DNA of 64,000 bases from Desulfoluna limicola (GTDB lineage: Bacteria > Desulfobacterota > Desulfobacteria > Desulfobacterales > Desulfolunaceae), in NCBI RefSeq assembly GCF_021654575.1, contig NZ_AP024488.1, forward strand, positions 3,433,501-3,497,500. Direction: 5' to 3'. The translations under genes and the position numbers were made by a program. How positions within the stretch are numbered: the stretch's first letter is position 1; each line of letters opens with the position of its first letter. The notes beneath the pieces are model-generated. The model saw only the letters and a list, made by a program, of their open reading frames with translations. It searched no databases and was not told the origin of the DNA. Below are positions 61,301 through 64,000 of this stretch, piece by piece.

Positions 61301-62924
61301 CCAGGATCAACTGGACTACATCCGGGGTGACAACAGCAATGAAATTGAGTTCAGCGGCCCCTTTCGCAATCGCACCAGCAAGTTGGGGGATATCACCCAC
61401 TCCTCCCCCATCCTCCACAAAGGGCACGTCTACGTGGGGGCCAACGACGGCATGTTCCACGCCTTTGACGCGGACAACGGCAATGAGGTCTTCGCCTATG
61501 TGCCCACCTTCGTCTACCCCAACCTGGCGGAGTACTCCAGCCCGAACTACGTCCACAAATTCTATGCGGACGGCACCGCCACGGCCAAGACAGTGGGAAG
61601 CTCCGACTGGGTGGTAAGCGGGCTGAGAAAAGGGGGCCGAGGCCTCTTCGGCATCAATGTCACCAGCTTCGAAACCCTCGCGGAGGGCACCCCACCCGCC
61701 ATCTGGGAGTACCCGACCCAAGCCGTTCCGGATGACGACATGGGGTATACCTACGGTGAGGTCACCATCGCCGAGGGCAACGACAGCTCCGCGGGAGGCC
61801 AGCTGATCTTTGCCGCCAACGGCTACGACAGCCCCAACGGACGAGCCGTCCTTCTCATACTCAGAGTCGACCCCGCCTCAGGGCAGCAGCGCCTCTTTAA
61901 AAAGATCGACACCGGCGTCGGCAGCAGCACCCCCGGCAACTGCAATGGCCTGAGTGATCCCCTGGTGGTGGATATCAACGATGACGGGAAAGCCGATTCT
62001 GTATACGCCGGCGACCTTCTGGGCAACCTGTGGAAATTTGATGTCTCCAGCACAAGCAGAACCGACTGGGATGTGGCTTACAAAACAAGCGACGTAAGCA
62101 AACCCCTCTTTTCGGCGAAGAACAGCACGGGGCAGATTCAGCCCATCACCTCCAAGCCCTCTGCCATGTTCCACTGCGATGCCACACATAAGGGAATCAT
62201 CGTGGTTTTCGGCACCGGGCGCATGCTTTCGGAAACGGACCTTGACAACACCAACACCCAAACCATCTACGGCATCTGGGACTGGCAGAAGGAGTGGGAC
62301 CTGAACAACGGCAGCAGTGATGCCATGGCCTACCACATGGGCACCTTCAACACCCCAAGCGGAACCCCTGCGTTGAGAACCCTTTCCAACATCGATGGAA
62401 ACAGCCTCTTCCCGGCCAACGTAAACCTCACCCTTCTTCAGCAGACCGAGGAGTCCTCAAGCGATGCATGGCGCTACACCAGCAACAACGCCATCGACTG
62501 GTTCTCACCGGCCACCTACCTTGGCCTTGCAGCCGGTGCCAGCTACACGGGCGGCACCCATATCGGGTGGTACCTTGACCTGCCGGATGAAAAGGAACGG
62601 GTCATCACCAAAACCCAGATCCGGGACAGCAAGGCCTACGTCGTCTCCATCATCCCTGAACCGGCGCCTTGTGCCTCCGGAGGCACCACCGTGGGGTCGA
62701 TCCTGAGTGCCTGCAACGGTGGGCAGCTGGATGACCCCCAGTGGGATACGGACGGTCAAAATGGGGTAACCAGCGAAGACGACAACCCGTCCGGCAAAAA
62801 GTTTGGCGACGACATCTACTACGCCCCGGCCATCATCGAAGACAAACTCTTCTTCACCAAGGACAGGGTGGAAGATACCACGGACGAAGTCAGGGGCCTC
62901 TTCTACTGGCGCATCCGAGACTAA
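58356..62924 (+). CDS. pilY1: PilY1-type pilus tip adhesin with lectin-like and MopE-type domains
   Basis: A 1522-residue secreted protein from ATG 58356 with GGAGGAAAG. Domain order: signal peptide (cleaved near SAHG), a lectin-like beta-sandwich of about 200 residues (YNENFNYPKNSG..., GLFGYSGQKSWWLW), Asp-rich MopE-type motifs at about 265-395 (YYQDSDGDTYGDSS, PGATELCDGKDNNCDGDTDE), a VWA-like MIDAS (FILDDSGSMEWS, near 423), and a C-terminal PilY1 beta-propeller from about 1010 (LGDITHSSPILHKG) with a calcium loop DINDDGKADSVYAGD. PilY1 caps the pilus and mediates adhesion. The N-terminal additions are unlike Pseudomonas PilY1. Confidence 0.9.
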   Translation: MGNHTHPIHATGRSLPFAPRLAGLALLCLISLFILGPVPSAHGVGLPYNENFNYPKNSGLPSEWLIQDQDNTEESYHNIRKKNHPPKNDLRIVSGGDDPLKHYYTVYLDEITGNFAATIQITGLDNTTSSTKAGLIVQNNLGTDANNKAHIQVAVNRTSGYMMLFDDNGDGTADQSFTREATVAPPNVWLKLIRSDNTFTGFYSTDGTTWETLGTVASTMAESDLNVGLFGYSGQKSWWLWNRKSTSYFDNFTLTDDAATYVYYQDSDGDTYGDSSTSIVTSTDTAPSGYVDDNTDCDDTDATIHPGATELCDGKDNNCDGDTDEGLSTITYYWDGDGDGYGTITNTRQGCTSTGVDNWVTQGGDCNDNNYLINPGAADICGNNINEDCAGGDAVCFSDTICETISDIPLSVTIGGSPAIIMFILDDSGSMEWSVMCAEDEGRFNGLDEYTDNYSRPRWKSQYHGYNRIYYNPGTTYEPWPDSQSYTFTDADFASVAKHPMGFPSEALKNENHGSSTISLTREFDTIDGKTITFGHYYVTSTVDSQPYLIDLGSDSSGPAYYRVTQSRGDSEDHYRTVDSLASITPAEAAQKKVAIGSTFAIAKTNFANWFTYHRTRETATKAALALALQDLSGIKVGIHTLNHSVIRPATPINSETDVKAFLDHVYDVDRDGPTPMKLALEAVGQYFDATDGGLHGGIGDGTSPFSLSTDGGNCQQAFAILMTDGYGNGGAPRNEVGNADGDNNSDWDGTGTDGENATSSEFYGKDSKRLPDIAMYYYERDLVTTLDNEVPVQDPDYEATHQRMVTYTVAFGVQGENDPADYPDCPPSHPDNPLNCPTWPSGGTNEVKVDELWHAAVNGRGKYINTGSPQELSDAINTVLNDITRRTGTAASVAVSSEKLDTGLVIYQGYFDSGDWSGNLEAYNVDSDGVVDLTPEWSAKTQLDAVGWGDRIIFTKNDSTGDTTPFRTRSSLSAAQGGYLTQDQLDYIRGDNSNEIEFSGPFRNRTSKLGDITHSSPILHKGHVYVGANDGMFHAFDADNGNEVFAYVPTFVYPNLAEYSSPNYVHKFYADGTATAKTVGSSDWVVSGLRKGGRGLFGINVTSFETLAEGTPPAIWEYPTQAVPDDDMGYTYGEVTIAEGNDSSAGGQLIFAANGYDSPNGRAVLLILRVDPASGQQRLFKKIDTGVGSSTPGNCNGLSDPLVVDINDDGKADSVYAGDLLGNLWKFDVSSTSRTDWDVAYKTSDVSKPLFSAKNSTGQIQPITSKPSAMFHCDATHKGIIVVFGTGRMLSETDLDNTNTQTIYGIWDWQKEWDLNNGSSDAMAYHMGTFNTPSGTPALRTLSNIDGNSLFPANVNLTLLQQTEESSSDAWRYTSNNAIDWFSPATYLGLAAGASYTGGTHIGWYLDLPDEKERVITKTQIRDSKAYVVSIIPEPAPCASGGTTVGSILSACNGGQLDDPQWDTDGQNGVTSEDDNPSGKKFGDDIYYAPAIIEDKLFFTKDRVEDTTDEVRGLFYWRIRD

Positions 62925-62932
62925 CCCCAAAA

Positions 62933-62975
62933 AAGCCTCCGGCGGCCAAGGTGGGGGCACCTTGAAACCCTATGG
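62933..62975 (+). repeat. Dispersed element fragment after pilY1
   Basis: GCCTCCGGCGGCCAAGGTGG followed by GGGCACCTTGAAACCC joins pieces of the left and right blocks without the ends. It begins just after the pilY1 stop and an AAAAAA stretch. The surrounding 62925-63317 gap has no gene. Confidence 0.5.
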
Positions 62976-63113
62976 CGAATGCGTGAAGGCCGACGTGATG
63001 CAATCTATTTCGGGGCATTCGCACGGAGGGTTAGACATTGCAACCGTTCTTGAGAAGAGACCTGCTTCATTGTTCGCGTAAGGGCTCAAGCAAATAATAA
63101 ATGTACACCATCC

Positions 63114-63252
63114 GTAACTGTTCAGCTCAAAGTCGCCTCCGGCGGCCCTGACGGGGGCCAAACTTTTGAAAAGTTTAACAAACAGGTTTGAAGGTGGTTC
63201 ACCTTGCCGCCGGATGCTTGCTTCTTTACAGAAGCGTGTGCTGAACAGTTAC
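63114..63252 (+). repeat. Dispersed MITE-like element, best-preserved copy F (139 bp)
   Basis: Both ends are perfect: GTAACTGTTCAGC (63114-63126) and GCTGAACAGTTAC (63240-63252). Between them are the left block (GCCTCCGGCGGCCCTGACGG, GGCCAAACTTTTG, AAAAGTTTAACAAACAGG) and the right block (GGTGGTTCACCTTGCCGCCG). It is the shortest copy and lacks the internal module. No target-site duplication is evident (left flank ATCC, right flank TGAA). Confidence 0.85.
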
Positions 63253-63317
63253 TGAAAATCCATGTCACCAACCTGCGGCAGCAGAGCCATGCCGCCACCA
63301 TCTCAAAGGAGTCACCC

Positions 63318-63647
63318 ATGAAACGACTGCTCATCCTCATTGCAGGAACCTTTCTCCTGACCACATCGGTGATGGCCGTTGCAGCGGAGAAACCCGCGCC
63401 TTTCAGTCCAGCCATTCACAACGCAGAAAACCTGCCGGCGAATATTCTCTACATGAAAAATGGAACCATTTACCTGGTGACCCAAAACAGCCTGGTCGTC
63501 AACGATGCCACTTACCCGCTGAGCAGCAAGGCGCAGGTCTTCACAAAGGAGGGGCTGAAGGTCACTCGAAAAAACCTCAAGAAGGGACAAAAAGTGGACC
63601 TCTTCGCCAACACCAAACACGAAGCTGTCTACATCGTTCTGAAATAA
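63318..63647 (+). CDS. Small secreted protein of unknown function
   Basis: A 109-residue protein with signal peptide MKRLLILIAGTFLLTTSVMA-VAA and an AAAGGAG ribosome site. The mature part (about 87 residues) is beta-rich and Lys-rich (MKNGTIYLVTQNSLVVNDAT, AQVFTKEGLKVTRKNLKKGQ). No family is recognised. It follows the pilus operon but is separated from it by repeats and may have its own promoter. Confidence 0.75.
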   Translation: MKRLLILIAGTFLLTTSVMAVAAEKPAPFSPAIHNAENLPANILYMKNGTIYLVTQNSLVVNDATYPLSSKAQVFTKEGLKVTRKNLKKGQKVDLFANTKHEAVYIVLK

Positions 63648-64000
63648 ATGGAGTCCGGCCCGTCATCACGGGCCGAAGCCTTGCCTGACGGCCCCGTTTG
63701 AGCTCTCTTCGTCACGCCCCTTCAGTGAGCGCCCCATGATGCATATTAATTTTTTTTACACCTCCCCCCTAACACGCTAATTTCCAATTTATTGTGTCAG
63801 GCAAAACGAGAGCGCCCCAGAGGTTTGCTATAAAATATTTTTACCCCTCTATCCGATTGCAAACACGTCAAATCAAGCTCTGCCCCTCTCCCCCACCCCA
63901 GCCTTATCGTCACCGCTCAACGAGCTATCCCCCTGTTCTTTCGCCCTTTATTCAGCACACAAGCCTATATCAACGCAGATCACCCACCGTCATTGCTCCG
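63648..64000. other. Right-end intergenic region
   Basis: About 350 bp with no gene. The part from 63.74 kb is A+T-rich (GCATATTAATTTTTTTTACA near 63741), as expected upstream of a gene beyond the window. The only structure seen is the hairpin at 63656-63675. Confidence 0.5.
63656..63675. terminator. Possible terminator hairpin
   Basis: CGGCCCGT-CATC-ACGGGCCG is an 8-bp perfect stem 9 bp after the small secreted protein stop. There is no T-tract, so it may be a stabilising hairpin rather than an intrinsic terminator. Confidence 0.5.

Overview
The window reads as a chromosomal segment of a Gram-negative, motile, piliated anaerobe, most likely a deltaproteobacterium (Desulfobacterota, Desulfobacterales-like). 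This placement is inference from gene content: an exosortase-type exopolysaccharide locus, selB, an LDH-like malate dehydrogenase, PomAB-type motor genes, a dnaX-ybaB-recR block and a type IV pilus tip operon. No 16S rRNA or other decisive marker is present. There is no CRISPR array, prophage or complete insertion sequence.

Region 1 (1-23.3 kb) is one long leftward gene cluster for making, modifying and exporting an exopolysaccharide. From its upstream end it encodes a chain-length protein, a tyrosine autokinase, a phosphoglycosyl transferase, an outer-membrane export protein and beta-barrel, an exosortase-associated deacetylase, the exosortase and EpsI. After these come a dozen tailoring genes: glycosyltransferases, a VanZ-carbohydrate-binding fusion, an ATP-grasp enzyme, a second deacetylase, a Wzx flippase and an O-antigen-ligase-like protein. 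The last genes are clearly richer in A+T, and a further glycosyltransferase runs off the left edge. A sigma-54-type activator (23.9 kb) faces away from the cluster across a 590-bp AT-rich gap that holds a LacI/CcpA-type palindrome.

Region 2 (25-29 kb) holds two orphan periplasmic solute-binding proteins, a cold-shock gene whose start site lies in a predicted hairpin, and tRNA-Arg and tRNA-His.

Region 3 (29-52.7 kb) is mostly housekeeping: selB, a DUF2333 protein, hemW, mdh, a PilZ protein, a membrane methyltransferase, murI, a ykgJ-recR-ybaB-dnaX operon with tRNA-Ser, a CLC channel with a stress protein, an HTH-EIIA fusion, a response regulator-motA-motB operon, an HD hydrolase and a LysM protein. 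dnaX carries a textbook -1 frameshift site followed by a stem, predicted to give a 481-residue gamma form.

Region 4 (53-64 kb) encodes the type IV pilus: pilB leftward, then fimT/pilW/pilV/pilX and a giant pilY1 rightward. The PilY1 has an unusual N-terminal lectin-like domain and MopE-type calcium motifs.

From 29 kb to the right end, at least a dozen intergenic gaps carry copies of one dispersed element of about 140-250 bp. It has 13-bp terminal inverted repeats (GTAACTRTTCAGC) and nested GC-rich inverted blocks. None was seen in the exopolysaccharide cluster. This MITE-like family is the most notable apparently undescribed feature of the window.
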